DNA from: DASZQL01 sp964391865
GTDB taxonomy: Bacteria; Planctomycetota; Phycisphaerae; Phycisphaerales; UBA1924
NCBI GenBank assembly: GCA_964391865.1
Contig: CAYMNQ010000005.1
Coordinates: 310,001-374,000, forward strand
Direction: 5' to 3'
DNA length: 64,000 nt
Part shown: positions 8,091-15,604 of the stretch, in pieces
How the letters are laid out: every line of letters starts with the position of its first letter
Position numbering within the stretch: the first letter of the stretch is position 1
The notes under the pieces: model-generated
What the model was told of the DNA's origin: nothing
Databases searched by the model: none
Seen by the model: only the letters and a program-made list of their open reading frames with translations
Program-made: the position numbers and the translations under genes

Positions 8091-9386
8091 TCAGCACGCA
8101 TAGATGCCGCGGGGCGTGGGCGTGAAGTTCGGGAAGATGTACGGGATATTCGGATTGCCCAGACGCTGGGCAACGATCTCGGAGATCACGTCGCGGTAAT
8201 CGATGGTGACCTGAATGTCGCGGTTCTCGAAGAGTTGCCCCGGTCCCATGCCGGGCCAGTTGGCGAGCACGCGCCCGCCGTCGACGCAGTTCCCGAGGAC
8301 GAACATCGCATTGCCGTGCCCGTGGTCAGTGCCGAGCGTGCCGTTCTCCTGCACCTGCCGCCCGAACTCGGACATCACGACAACGGTGAAGGTCGGCGCG
8401 CCGGGCGTTCCGATCATGTCGCCGTAGAACGCGGCGAGGGCCTGCGCCAGCGTGCTCATCAAGCCGGCGAGAAACCCGGTCGTCGTGCCCTGGTCGCTGT
8501 GTGTATCCCACCCGCCGAGGTCAATCGCGATCGCTTCGACACCGACCTGCGCTTTGATGAGCGCGGCAGAGGTCTTCATGGCGTACGCAAACGATCCAGT
8601 GGGGTACGTCACGCCGCCGCCGGGGACGTAGCCGGTGAAGTTGATGGTGTTCAGCAACGCGATCGTCGAGATGGTGTTGAGCGCGATGGTCTTCTGCGGG
8701 TCTTCGGCGAGGGCGTACATGTCGCCGAGGGCATCGGTGCGCTGCGGGTTGCTGGAGCCCGCGCCGGTCAAACCGAAAACATCGAGATCAGGAATCGGCA
8801 GCGTGCTCGGCGCTCCCTCGAGGGTGCGCTGCAGGCCCGTCGAGATGCCCACGCCGCGGAGCAGCGTGCCGGGGACCGCCGGCGCGATGGTCTGCAGGTG
8901 ACGCCCGAGCCAGCCGGTGACGACGGTGACATCGCGCGCCACCCCCACTTCCATGAACCGCTGCGCATCGAAGTGCGAGCGCGAGGGATCGATCGATCCG
9001 GTGGCGTGGACGATCAGCAGGTGCCCGTTGTTGTACGCCGGCATCAGCGGCGCAAGCGACGGCGCCAAACCGAAGAACCCGTCAAGATCGATCGCGTCGA
9101 AGCCGGTGCCCATGCCGGGGCGCGGGACGGCGGTGGTAGGACGGTAGGTGTAATACGCGTTCTCGCCGTGCGGGGGGACGAGCGACAACCCGTCCGACGC
9201 GCCGCGGAGATAGATGGAGATCAGCACGTCGCGCTGCGCGCCGCGGTGGTCCCGCGCGAGCGCCACGCGCGGCAGCCAAGCGGGCGCGATCGCCGCCGCC
9301 GCCGCCATCCCGCCCGTCGCCGCCAGGAATCGCCGCCGGGACAGCCGGTTGTACTCGTCACACGCGTGGCAGTCGATGTGGGACAT
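8091..9386 (-). CDS. DUF1501 family protein, Tat-exported
   Basis: The chosen start (ATG 9386) begins SHIDCHACDEYNRLSRRRFLAATGG, a twin-arginine signal followed by an Ala-rich hydrophobic stretch. The longer frame to 9488 would translate intergenic repeat sequence and lacks a reason to be used. The 431-residue protein carries DUF1501 landmarks: DVLISIYLRGASDGLSLV, SIDPSRSHFDAQRFME, GGWDTHSDQGT and VVMSEFGRQVQENGTLGTDHGHG, which resemble the alkaline-phosphatase/sulfatase metal site. It pairs with DUF1800 immediately upstream on the same strand, a combination widespread in planctomycetes. The substrate is unknown. Confidence 0.85.
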   Translation of the reverse strand: MSHIDCHACDEYNRLSRRRFLAATGGMAAAAAIAPAWLPRVALARDHRGAQRDVLISIYLRGASDGLSLVPPHGENAYYTYRPTTAVPRPGMGTGFDAIDLDGFFGLAPSLAPLMPAYNNGHLLIVHATGSIDPSRSHFDAQRFMEVGVARDVTVVTGWLGRHLQTIAPAVPGTLLRGVGISTGLQRTLEGAPSTLPIPDLDVFGLTGAGSSNPQRTDALGDMYALAEDPQKTIALNTISTIALLNTINFTGYVPGGGVTYPTGSFAYAMKTSAALIKAQVGVEAIAIDLGGWDTHSDQGTTTGFLAGLMSTLAQALAAFYGDMIGTPGAPTFTVVVMSEFGRQVQENGTLGTDHGHGNAMFVLGNCVDGGRVLANWPGMGPGQLFENRDIQVTIDYRDVISEIVAQRLGNPNIPYIFPNFTPTPRGIYAC

Positions 9387-9396
9387 GGAAGACTCC

Positions 9397-9517
9397 GGGA
9401 TGCGGCTTGCGGGGTGCGGGGTGCGGGGTACAGAATGCGGTTTGCAGAACACGGCCCGATGATGCGCTCTTGTCCTGGTCTGGCTCAAAGCTCACAGCTC
9501 GAGACTCACAGCTCATC
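9397..9517. repeat. Two degenerate heptamer repeats between DUF1501 and DUF1800 genes
   Basis: The short gap holds two different period-7 arrays. About 9401-9450 repeats TGCGGNN, and about 9483-9516 repeats GCTCANN. Units are degenerate, with two or three fixed positions drifting. They lie in the leader of the DUF1501 gene. Confidence 0.6.
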
Positions 9518-11068
9518 TCAATGCCACTGGAACGACGGCGCGCCGATCGCCAGCCCGACCGCCTCACGCTTACGCGTGCGCGTCGGATTGTTGGGGAGCA
9601 TGTGGTCGCGGATGCGGTTACGATCGGCGAGCGGCAAAGTCCCGCCGAACATCGCCGTGTTGATCTTGTCGGCGCACTGGTCGGCGGTCGTCAGCCCGTT
9701 GAAGAAGGCGACATCGTCCACCACCGCGCCGCTCACGGAACCCGTCATACCGTTCATCAGCGAGGCGCCGAAGTTCCAGCGCGGCAGGATCAGCCCCATC
9801 CAGTGATCGTTGCGGTCCGGGTAGCCGTCGGGAGAGCTCCACACATACGGCACGTTGCCGGCGGCGGTGAGGTTCGAGCGGATGCCCGTGCTGCTCGTGA
9901 TCGTCGTCGGCAGCGTGCGCAGCGCCGACATGTACTGGTGGAAGGGCCGCTTGTACCGCGGCTCGGCGTCGTAGAGGTTGTTGGGCTTGAGCATCGTGCG
10001 GATCATCGCCTGGATGCTTCCCTGCGAGCCGGTGTACGTCGCCGCCACATCATTGATGATCGCCTGCGGTACGTTCTCGCCCAGGAACCGGATGCACAGC
10101 TTCTTGGCGATGTACTTCGCGGTGCTCGGGTGATTGACGAGGATGTTGCGGACCATCAGCCCGTCGTTGATCCCGCCTCCAGCGGGGATGATGTTCCCGA
10201 GGACGATCTTCTGCCCGTTGTCGTGCTGAGTCGAGTTGAAACGGAACGTACCCTCATTCGTGACCAGTGGGTCCGAGCTCTGCCGGAAGTACTGCCACCC
10301 GGTGAGGCAGCGCGCAACCTCGATCACGTCCTGCTGCGTGTACCCGCCGTCGACCCCGAGCGTGTGGAGTTCCATCAGCTCGCGGGCGTAGTTCTCGTTG
10401 ATGAATCCCACGCGGCTGACGTTGTTATTCAGATAGATGAGCATCGCCGGCGAATGCATGCTCGCGTCGAGCAACGTCGTGAAGTTGCCCAGCGCGTTGG
10501 CGCGGATCACGTCGCGGTCGTCCACGCTCTTTAGGATGCGGGATTCCTCGACGTTGATGTCAATATTGAAGTGGTCGGTCCAGAAGTCGACGACACGCTC
10601 GAAGAGCTGCCGCTTGCTGAAGACCGCGCGAAGGATCAGCGCCTGCTGCAACTCCGTCACGATGGTGCCGTCGCTAATGTCGTACAACTGGTGCGGCGTC
10701 ATGGTCAGCGTCGTGAGCGGCGCGAGCAGCGCGTTCACCGCCGAATCGTCGATCGCCGTGTGATTCAGATGGTATTCGAGATACTCGCTGTACCCCAGCG
10801 AAGTGGCAAGCGCCATCTCCGCCTCGGTCCAGCCGAAGGTGAGGCGACCGACCAGTTTGAACAGCAGGCTGCCGGGGTCGGCATCGGCGGAGACCTCGCT
10901 CGCCCGCGCCTGCCTCGGCGCGAGCGCGCTGCTCGCGCCCCAAATCGCCGCCAGCCCCGCCAGCGGCGAGAAGAGTTCGCGCCGCGACACGCGCCTCGAA
11001 GGGCGGCGCTCGGCGGGCATCGGTTCGGTTTCGAGGGGAAGCGGAGAGGGCGCCTGCAGGGTCGTCAT
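9518..11068 (-). CDS. DUF1800 family exported protein
   Basis: This 516-residue protein is the usual partner of DUF1501. After a twin-arginine-like leader (RRVSRRELFSPLAGLAA) it shows the DUF1800 blocks: LVGRLTFGWTEAEMALA, DFWTDHFNIDI, MLIYLNNNVSRVGFINENYARELMELHTLGVDGGYTQ and the later CIRFLG and YKRPFHQYMSALR segments. GGAG lies just before ATG 11068. The cellular role of the family is unproven. Genetic pairing suggests a periplasmic complex with DUF1501. Confidence 0.85.
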   Translation of the reverse strand: MTTLQAPSPLPLETEPMPAERRPSRRVSRRELFSPLAGLAAIWGASSALAPRQARASEVSADADPGSLLFKLVGRLTFGWTEAEMALATSLGYSEYLEYHLNHTAIDDSAVNALLAPLTTLTMTPHQLYDISDGTIVTELQQALILRAVFSKRQLFERVVDFWTDHFNIDINVEESRILKSVDDRDVIRANALGNFTTLLDASMHSPAMLIYLNNNVSRVGFINENYARELMELHTLGVDGGYTQQDVIEVARCLTGWQYFRQSSDPLVTNEGTFRFNSTQHDNGQKIVLGNIIPAGGGINDGLMVRNILVNHPSTAKYIAKKLCIRFLGENVPQAIINDVAATYTGSQGSIQAMIRTMLKPNNLYDAEPRYKRPFHQYMSALRTLPTTITSSTGIRSNLTAAGNVPYVWSSPDGYPDRNDHWMGLILPRWNFGASLMNGMTGSVSGAVVDDVAFFNGLTTADQCADKINTAMFGGTLPLADRNRIRDHMLPNNPTRTRKREAVGLAIGAPSFQWH

Positions 11069-11321
11069 GGTCGCGCTCCGACAGCGTGCCGATGCAACAT
11101 CGGCCGCCGACCTTAAGGGCCGCGCTTCAGAACCGCCGATTCACGGCGTTCGCGGCGTGGGTCAGTCGTGGAACTCAGGGCGGCTCATCAACGCACGCCC
11201 GGTCGGAATGTAACGCGAAAAAACGCCGTGTCTTGCGTGACGCCGGCAAAATTCTCGAAATTTGTTGTGTGCGCGCATGACGGCAAGTATGCGCGACGAA
11301 AATTCTTCTCTTCGAGTGGCC
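11069..11321. other. Intergenic region, no gene seen
   Basis: This 253-base gap lies between the DUF1800 start and the stop of the PHA-locus reductase. No open frame, repeat or hairpin convincing enough to report was found. It should contain the promoter of the DUF1800-DUF1501 unit. Confidence 0.3.
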
Positions 11322-12137
11322 TCACGCCGCCGGATGCCAGCCCGCGTCGGCCCAGATCGAGCCCGTCACCGCAGGGTTGCGCATCATGAAGCAGATTGCG
11401 TCAGCGACTTCTTCCGCCTTGAGCAACCGCCCCAATTGGGTGTTGGGCAGCACGAAGTTCTCGATGATCTTCGGGTCCATCTTGCGCACCATCGGCGTGT
11501 CGGTGAATCCCGGGTGCACTATCCCGACGCGCACGCCGTAGAAGATCGCTTCCTTCGCGAGCGTGCTGGTCACGCCCTCGAGCGCTGCCTTCGTCGATGA
11601 GTACGACACCTGCCCCTTATTCCCCGCGCTCGAGATCGAGCCGATGAACACGATCTCGCCCTGCAGATCTTCCGCCGGTGTCCACTTGCCGGCGCCCCGC
11701 GCCGACCGCTGCTCCGCAACGCTCGCGATCGTCTCCATCGCCCAATAGCTCGAAGCAACAAGATTGACGGCAACCGTTTTCTCGAAGAGATCCTGGTCGT
11801 ACAGCGAGACCTTCTTCGTTTCCTTGTCGACCTTCACCGCCAGCCCGTCGCGGACGATGCCCGCCGCGGGGACGCAGATCGACACGCCGCCGTAGCGCTG
11901 CTTCATGGTGTCGAAGACGGATCGGCGGAAGGCGCGATCGGTCACGTCACCGAGGAACGGGATGACACACTCGCGCCCGAGTTCCGCGTTGATCTCGCGG
12001 CAGGCATCCGCCAGCCCATCCGAAAAATCAACGGCGGCGATCGCTTTCACGCCCTCGCGACCGAGCTGCCGGCACACCGCGCGAGCGATCCCGCTCGCCC
12101 CGCCCGTCACCACCGCAACACGCTTCGACAGGTCCAT
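11322..12137 (-). CDS. SDR-family reductase, probable acetoacetyl-CoA reductase of the PHA locus
   Basis: This 271-residue classical SDR has the cofactor motif VVTGGASGIARAV at the N-terminus and the catalytic S...Y...K set as FIGSISSAGNKGQVSYSSTKAAL. It contains a longer insert around DKETKKVSLYDQDLFEKTVAVNLVA than FabG-type enzymes. It lies downstream of phaC, so a PhaB-like role (acetoacetyl-CoA to 3-hydroxybutyryl-CoA with NADPH) is the simplest reading. This rests on context and not on a diagnostic residue. Another 3-oxoacyl reductase or sugar dehydrogenase role is possible. Confidence 0.65.
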   Translation of the reverse strand: MDLSKRVAVVTGGASGIARAVCRQLGREGVKAIAAVDFSDGLADACREINAELGRECVIPFLGDVTDRAFRRSVFDTMKQRYGGVSICVPAAGIVRDGLAVKVDKETKKVSLYDQDLFEKTVAVNLVASSYWAMETIASVAEQRSARGAGKWTPAEDLQGEIVFIGSISSAGNKGQVSYSSTKAALEGVTSTLAKEAIFYGVRVGIVHPGFTDTPMVRKMDPKIIENFVLPNTQLGRLLKAEEVADAICFMMRNPAVTGSIWADAGWHPAA

Positions 12138-12189
12138 TCAAAGCTCCCTTCGCACACACCGCGCTTCTCGGCGCGGGGGAATCGTCTCA

Positions 12190-12376
12190 ATCGTTGAACG
12201 CAGAGGAATAAGAGAGTCGCTGAGAAACGCGGAGTTGAACTGAAAAACAATGACTGGAAGGACTGGATGTTGAATCAGAGTCGGCTTCATACTCAACGGT
12301 CTTCCTTTGAACGATGCCCATGAACAGCACTCTGCGTGTGTCTGATGCCCTCTGCGGACTCTGCGTTGACTCTTAG
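12190..12376. repeat. Inverted CTCTGCG/CGCAGAG repeat downstream of phaC
   Basis: The gap between the reductase start and the phaC stop holds an AACGCAGAGG...GAGAAACGCGGAG block (about 12196-12234). A reverse-complement-type block with three CTCTGCG copies lies at about 12330-12376 and runs into the phaC stop codon. The arms are imperfect and separated by about 95 bases. No gene fits in the gap. Confidence 0.5.
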
Positions 12377-13509
12377 AGCCGCTCACTCCGCTCCGCCAGC
12401 CACGCGCACACGCTCGGCCACAGTTCCTTGTGCGCCCGCGAGCCGACCGACAGCCCGATGTGCCCCGCCTTCACGGCCTTCTCGTTGTAGTCCGTCGAGC
12501 TCACGACATCTTTCAGCGGCGTGCTCTGGCACGGCAGCACGAGGTGGTCGGCATCCGCGGTGATGCTCATCACCGGGCAGGTGATGTTGCCGAGGTTGAT
12601 CTTCTTGCGTCCGACAGGGAACTCGCCCTTCACGAGCAGGTTCTGCTGGAAGCCGTACTTCACGAAGTCGCGGTACACCTCGCCCGCGATGGGGATGTTG
12701 TCGTTGCTCCACGTCTCCATCGCGAAAAATTCTTCGAGGAACTTCTCGTCGTCCATCTTCTCGTAGAAGCCCACCCACTTCTGGAAGAGGTTCGCCACCG
12801 GCTTGAGCAGCATGAAGCTCGTGCCGAGGAACTGCGGCGGGATCAAGCCGAAGGCATCAACCACCGCGTCAACGTCGAAATACTCGGGCTTCGTCCACGT
12901 CATCAGCAGCGATTCGTTGGTCGACCAGTCGATCGGCGCCGCCATCAGGATCAGGTTCTTCACGAGGTCCTGGTGCAACGACGTGTACATGGCGCTCAGC
13001 GTGCCGCCCATGCAGTAGCCGACGAGGTTGACCTGCTCGCTGCCGGTGAGGTCAAGGATGTGCAGCACCGCGTTGTGCAGGTGCCCCTCAACGTAGTCAT
13101 TGATCGTTTTCTGCGCATCGCCCGGCGAGGGCGTGCCCCAGTCGATCATCCACACGTCGTAGCCCGCTTCCAGGAACCGTCGCACCACGCTCTTGTGCGG
13201 CAGGATGTCCAGCACGTACGGGCGGTTCACCAGCGCAAACACGAAGAGCACCGGCGTGGCGTGCTTCTTCTCGACCTTGCTCTGGTACCGCAGCAGCCGC
13301 ACGGGCGGCTCGCTCATCACCACGTCGTGCGGTGTGCAGCCCTTCTTCGTCCGCTGCATGATCTCCGCGACCTTGGGCATCGCGGCCATCTTGCGCTGGA
13401 ACGACTCCAGCTCGCCCTGCCACGCCTGCATCTCGCCGGCGGGGTCCATCATGGGGAAGGGCATCGGCATGCCGAACGGGTTCGCGGGATTGGTTTGGGT
13501 GGTGCTCAT
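12373..13509 (-). CDS. phaC: Class III polyhydroxyalkanoate synthase subunit PhaC
   Basis: This 378-residue protein polymerises (R)-3-hydroxyacyl-CoA on the PHA granule surface. The nucleophile motif GYCMGGT, the aspartate in SITADADHLVLP and the histidine in AGHIGLSVGS form the expected Cys-Asp-His triad of the alpha/beta-hydrolase-like synthase fold. The short length and lack of the long N-terminal extension fit class III (two-subunit) enzymes, as does the phaE-like gene directly upstream. RPYVLDILPHKSVVRRFLEAGYDVWMIDWGTP is a further family block. Confidence 0.9.
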   Translation of the reverse strand: MSTTQTNPANPFGMPMPFPMMDPAGEMQAWQGELESFQRKMAAMPKVAEIMQRTKKGCTPHDVVMSEPPVRLLRYQSKVEKKHATPVLFVFALVNRPYVLDILPHKSVVRRFLEAGYDVWMIDWGTPSPGDAQKTINDYVEGHLHNAVLHILDLTGSEQVNLVGYCMGGTLSAMYTSLHQDLVKNLILMAAPIDWSTNESLLMTWTKPEYFDVDAVVDAFGLIPPQFLGTSFMLLKPVANLFQKWVGFYEKMDDEKFLEEFFAMETWSNDNIPIAGEVYRDFVKYGFQQNLLVKGEFPVGRKKINLGNITCPVMSITADADHLVLPCQSTPLKDVVSSTDYNEKAVKAGHIGLSVGSRAHKELWPSVCAWLAERSERL

Positions 13510-13554
13510 GGCGGCGGTCTGCTGCGTGCGGTCAGAACTACTCGACCAAGTGGT

Positions 13555-13571
13555 ACGGGCGTCCCGCCCGT
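13555..13571. repeat. Palindromic element, copy 1 (ACGGGCG-TCC-CGCCCGT)
   Basis: A 7-bp perfect stem on a three-base loop lies in the phaE-phaC gap. It is preceded by GTGGT and followed by CTCT, the same flanks as two longer copies at 13601 and 14252. Confidence 0.55.
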
Positions 13572-13600
13572 CTCTCTACAACCTCTCTCTTCTCCGGTGG

Positions 13601-13619
13601 CACAGGCGACCCGCCTGTG
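13601..13619. repeat. Palindromic element, copy 2 (CACAGGCG stem)
   Basis: CACAGGCG-ACC-CGCCTGTG forms an 8-bp perfect stem with a three-base loop, flanked by GGTGG and TCTCCTC. It is nearly identical to the copy at 14252-14270. Confidence 0.65.
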
Positions 13620-13639
13620 TCTCCTCTACCTCTCGTCGC

Positions 13640-14224
13640 TTAACGACGGCCCGACTTCCGAGCGGCGGGAGTGCTCTTCGCCGAGCGCGTTGCGCCTTCG
13701 ACTTCCTCACACTCGAGCTTCTCGACGCGGCGCGAGATGTCGTCCAGCCGCTCGCTCACCGTGCGCTCGAGCCGGCGGATCGCGCCGAGCAGCTCGGAGT
13801 TCGCCCCGCCCGTCGCGGCCTCGAAGCTCTCGGCCATGTTCTGCTTGAGGTAATCATCCATCTGCCGGCGGAACTGCAGCGCCTGATCCATCGACTTCTT
13901 CATCGACTCCAGAAACTGCGGCGAGCGCATGTACTGCTCCGAGTACTGCGCCATCGAATCGAAATACGCCGACTGCATCCGCTTGATCGCTTCGGGCGAC
14001 ATCATCGCGGCAAAGTTCGGCATCGCGGGCATACCAGGCATTCCCGGAACCCCCGGACCCGCGCCGGCACCGGGCATCCCTGCACCGCCCGGCATACCGG
14101 GGAAGGGCGGCACGCTCGCCGCCGCCTGGCCCATCTTCGCCCATACGTCGCGCCAGAACGCCGTCACAGGATCAACCGCCGGCCCGGGCGCGCCCTGCTG
14201 CTCTTGCTTGTTCGATTCAGCCAT
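13640..14224 (-). CDS. phaE: Probable class III PHA synthase subunit PhaE
   Basis: The 194-residue product lies directly upstream of phaC. An N-terminal TAFWRDVWAKMGQ helix is followed by a Gly/Pro/Met-rich linker (about residues 30-65) and by helices containing SAYFDSMAQYSEQYMRSPQFLESMKKSMDQALQFRRQMDDYLKQNM. That last segment resembles PhaE/PhaM-type helical proteins. The C-terminus is coiled-coil-like and then basic. The start is placed at ATG 14224 because the longer frame runs into a palindromic repeat. The assignment rests on context plus overall character, since PhaE proteins are poorly conserved. Confidence 0.65.
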   Translation of the reverse strand: MAESNKQEQQGAPGPAVDPVTAFWRDVWAKMGQAAASVPPFPGMPGGAGMPGAGAGPGVPGMPGMPAMPNFAAMMSPEAIKRMQSAYFDSMAQYSEQYMRSPQFLESMKKSMDQALQFRRQMDDYLKQNMAESFEAATGGANSELLGAIRRLERTVSERLDDISRRVEKLECEEVEGATRSAKSTPAARKSGRR

Positions 14225-14251
14225 GAATGGAGCTCTTGTGTCCTGCGGTGG

Positions 14252-14270
14252 CACAGGCGTCCCGCCTGTG
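14252..14270. repeat. Palindromic element, copy 3, in phaE leader
   Basis: CACAGGCG-TCC-CGCCTGTG, 8-bp perfect stem, with flanks GGTGG and TCTCCTC identical to copy 2. It lies 28-46 bases before the phaE start codon, so it would be in the phaE 5' leader. Confidence 0.65.
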
Positions 14271-14308
14271 TCTCCTCAACCTTCTGCAACTCAATCCGCG
14301 CAAAGAAT

Positions 14309-14340
14309 CGCGGCCCGAGCCGGTTCAGGCTCGGGCCGCG
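14309..14340 (-). terminator. Hairpin terminator after phasin gene
   Basis: A 13-bp perfect stem (14309-14321 with 14328-14340) on a six-base loop lies 15 bases beyond the phasin stop. On the minus strand it is followed by ATTCTTT. It should separate an abundant phasin message from phaE-phaC. Confidence 0.75.
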
Positions 14341-14355
14341 TTGAATTCAAGCTAA

Positions 14356-14856
14356 TTAGCGGCTGGTCGTCGGCTCGGCGGCGACGGTCTCGAGCAGCGT
14401 CGAAACGCTCTCGAAGTTCGTGACACCCAGGCGGGTAAACCGCTCGGTGTTGCGGGCGGTCGCGTCGATCGCTTCGGTCACGATCTCGCGCGTCTCGGTC
14501 GGAACCGCCTTCGGCGCGACGGTGTTCATCGCGGCGGCGGTCGCCCTCGTGAGGCGCTCGGTCATCGTGGTGCCGACCTTGACCTGATCGACCATGAGGT
14601 TGGTCATCTCGGTCATGGTGCGGGTGGTCTGCGCGGTCATCGCGTTGAAGAAGTTGGTCCAGCGGGCGGTGACCTGCTCGGCGCCGAAAGGCTGCGCGGT
14701 CCAGTTCTTGGTCCACGCATCGACCACGCGGCGGTTCATGTCGAACCCGGCGCGGACGCTCTCGGTCATGCAGTCAGCGAACACGCCGAAGGTGTTCGCC
14801 GGGGTCGCCGTCGTGTTGGTGCGGGGGGTGCCGTTGGTGGTGGTCGGGGTGGCCAT
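14356..14856 (-). CDS. Phasin-like PHA granule-associated protein
   Basis: This 166-residue helical protein has a Thr/Asn-rich N-terminus and amphipathic helices (VFADCMTESVRAGFDMNRRVVDAW, WTNFFNAMTAQTTRTMTEMTNLMVDQVKV). It is rich in Thr and Met, with no Cys pairs or catalytic motif. Its size, composition and place next to phaE and phaR fit the phasin family that coats PHA granules. A good promoter (TTGACA at 14932-14927 on the minus strand) with overlapping PhaR-type sites lies about 70 bases upstream. Confidence 0.7.
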   Translation of the reverse strand: MATPTTTNGTPRTNTTATPANTFGVFADCMTESVRAGFDMNRRVVDAWTKNWTAQPFGAEQVTARWTNFFNAMTAQTTRTMTEMTNLMVDQVKVGTTMTERLTRATAAAMNTVAPKAVPTETREIVTEAIDATARNTERFTRLGVTNFESVSTLLETVAAEPTTSR

Positions 14857-14903
14857 GGGTGTCGGTCCTGTTGAAAAAGAGGTGATTTCGTGTGTGTGCA
14901 GGT

Positions 14904-14932
14904 AGAGTATCGTCGATTTTGTGCAATGTCAA
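14904..14932 (-). promoter_or_regulatory. Phasin promoter
   Basis: On the minus strand a perfect -35 TTGACA (14932-14927) is followed after 17 bases by TACTCT (14909-14904). An alternative -10, GATACT, sits at 15-base spacing. The 5' leader would be about 45 bases. A TTGCACAA element lies in the spacer (14926-14919). Confidence 0.65.
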
Positions 14933-14955
14933 CAAGTATTTGTGCAAATGCACAA
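14919..14955. promoter_or_regulatory. Probable PhaR operator: TTGTGCA palindrome plus half-site
   Basis: TTGTGCAAATGCACAA at 14940-14955 is palindromic in seven of eight base pairs and abuts the phasin -35. A second TTGTGCAA copy lies 21 bases away at 14919-14926, inside the promoter spacer. PhaR proteins bind TGC-rich dyads of this general kind, and phaR itself is divergent from this site. Confidence 0.6.
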
Positions 14956-15104
14956 TTCACCCCGCAGAGCACTTATTGCTGGATAATGCAGCCAAATATC
15001 CCCATTTATTGGACAATCTTGCTCCTTGAATATGGCGACCCCGTCCCGGAACCGATACTGTTTCACCGATTCATAACGCAAACGCACCAAGAAATCGCCC
15101 CGAC

Positions 15105-15602
15105 ATGATCCATTCGAGCGCTTCGCCGACCATCCAGATCAGCCGCTACCCCAACCGGCGGCTGTACGACCGTACGCACAGCCGGCATGTGACGCAGGAA
15201 GAGTTGTACGACCTCGTGGTCAAGGGCGGGACCGTGCAGATCACTGACAGCGCGACAGGGCACGACATCACCAGCCAGACGCTGCTGCAATTGCTGATCG
15301 AGCGCGACCCAATCAAGCTGGCGGCCGTGCCCGCAGAGATCATGCACCTGATCGTGCGCAGCAGCGAGGGGATGCTGCAGTCGTTCTTTGCACAGGCGAT
15401 GTCTCAGATGTTCCAGTCGATCTTCGCCGCCATGCCGCGCCCCGCCGCGCCGGCTCAGGCGGCGTGGCCCTTCGGCTGGCCCATGCCCGGCGCGGCACCG
15501 CCGCAGTCTGAGCCGCCGCCGCGCGATGACGCCGCCGACATGAAACAGAAAATTGACGACCTGACGGCACAACTCGACGAGCTCCGCCGCCGCACGGCGT
15601 GA
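15105..15602 (+). CDS. phaR: PHA synthesis regulator PhaR
   Basis: This 165-residue protein opens with the DNA-binding domain of PhaR repressors: IQISRYPNRRLYDRTHSRHVTQEELYDLVVKGG...DSATGHDITSQTLLQLLIERD. The C-terminal half has an amphipathic helix region (FFAQAMSQMFQSIFAAM), a Pro/Ala-rich linker and a short coiled coil (MKQKIDDLTAQLDELRRR). Family members bind both nascent PHA granules and phasin promoters, releasing repression when polymer forms. The palindromic sites upstream of the phasin gene are the natural target and may also autoregulate phaR. Confidence 0.88.
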   Translation: MIHSSASPTIQISRYPNRRLYDRTHSRHVTQEELYDLVVKGGTVQITDSATGHDITSQTLLQLLIERDPIKLAAVPAEIMHLIVRSSEGMLQSFFAQAMSQMFQSIFAAMPRPAAPAQAAWPFGWPMPGAAPPQSEPPPRDDAADMKQKIDDLTAQLDELRRRTA

Positions 15603-15604
15603 GA

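Noticed and set aside
13555..14270. Repeated palindromes considered as a CRISPR array
   Set aside because: Only three copies, irregular spacing with genes between them, and no spacer-like segments or cas genes.
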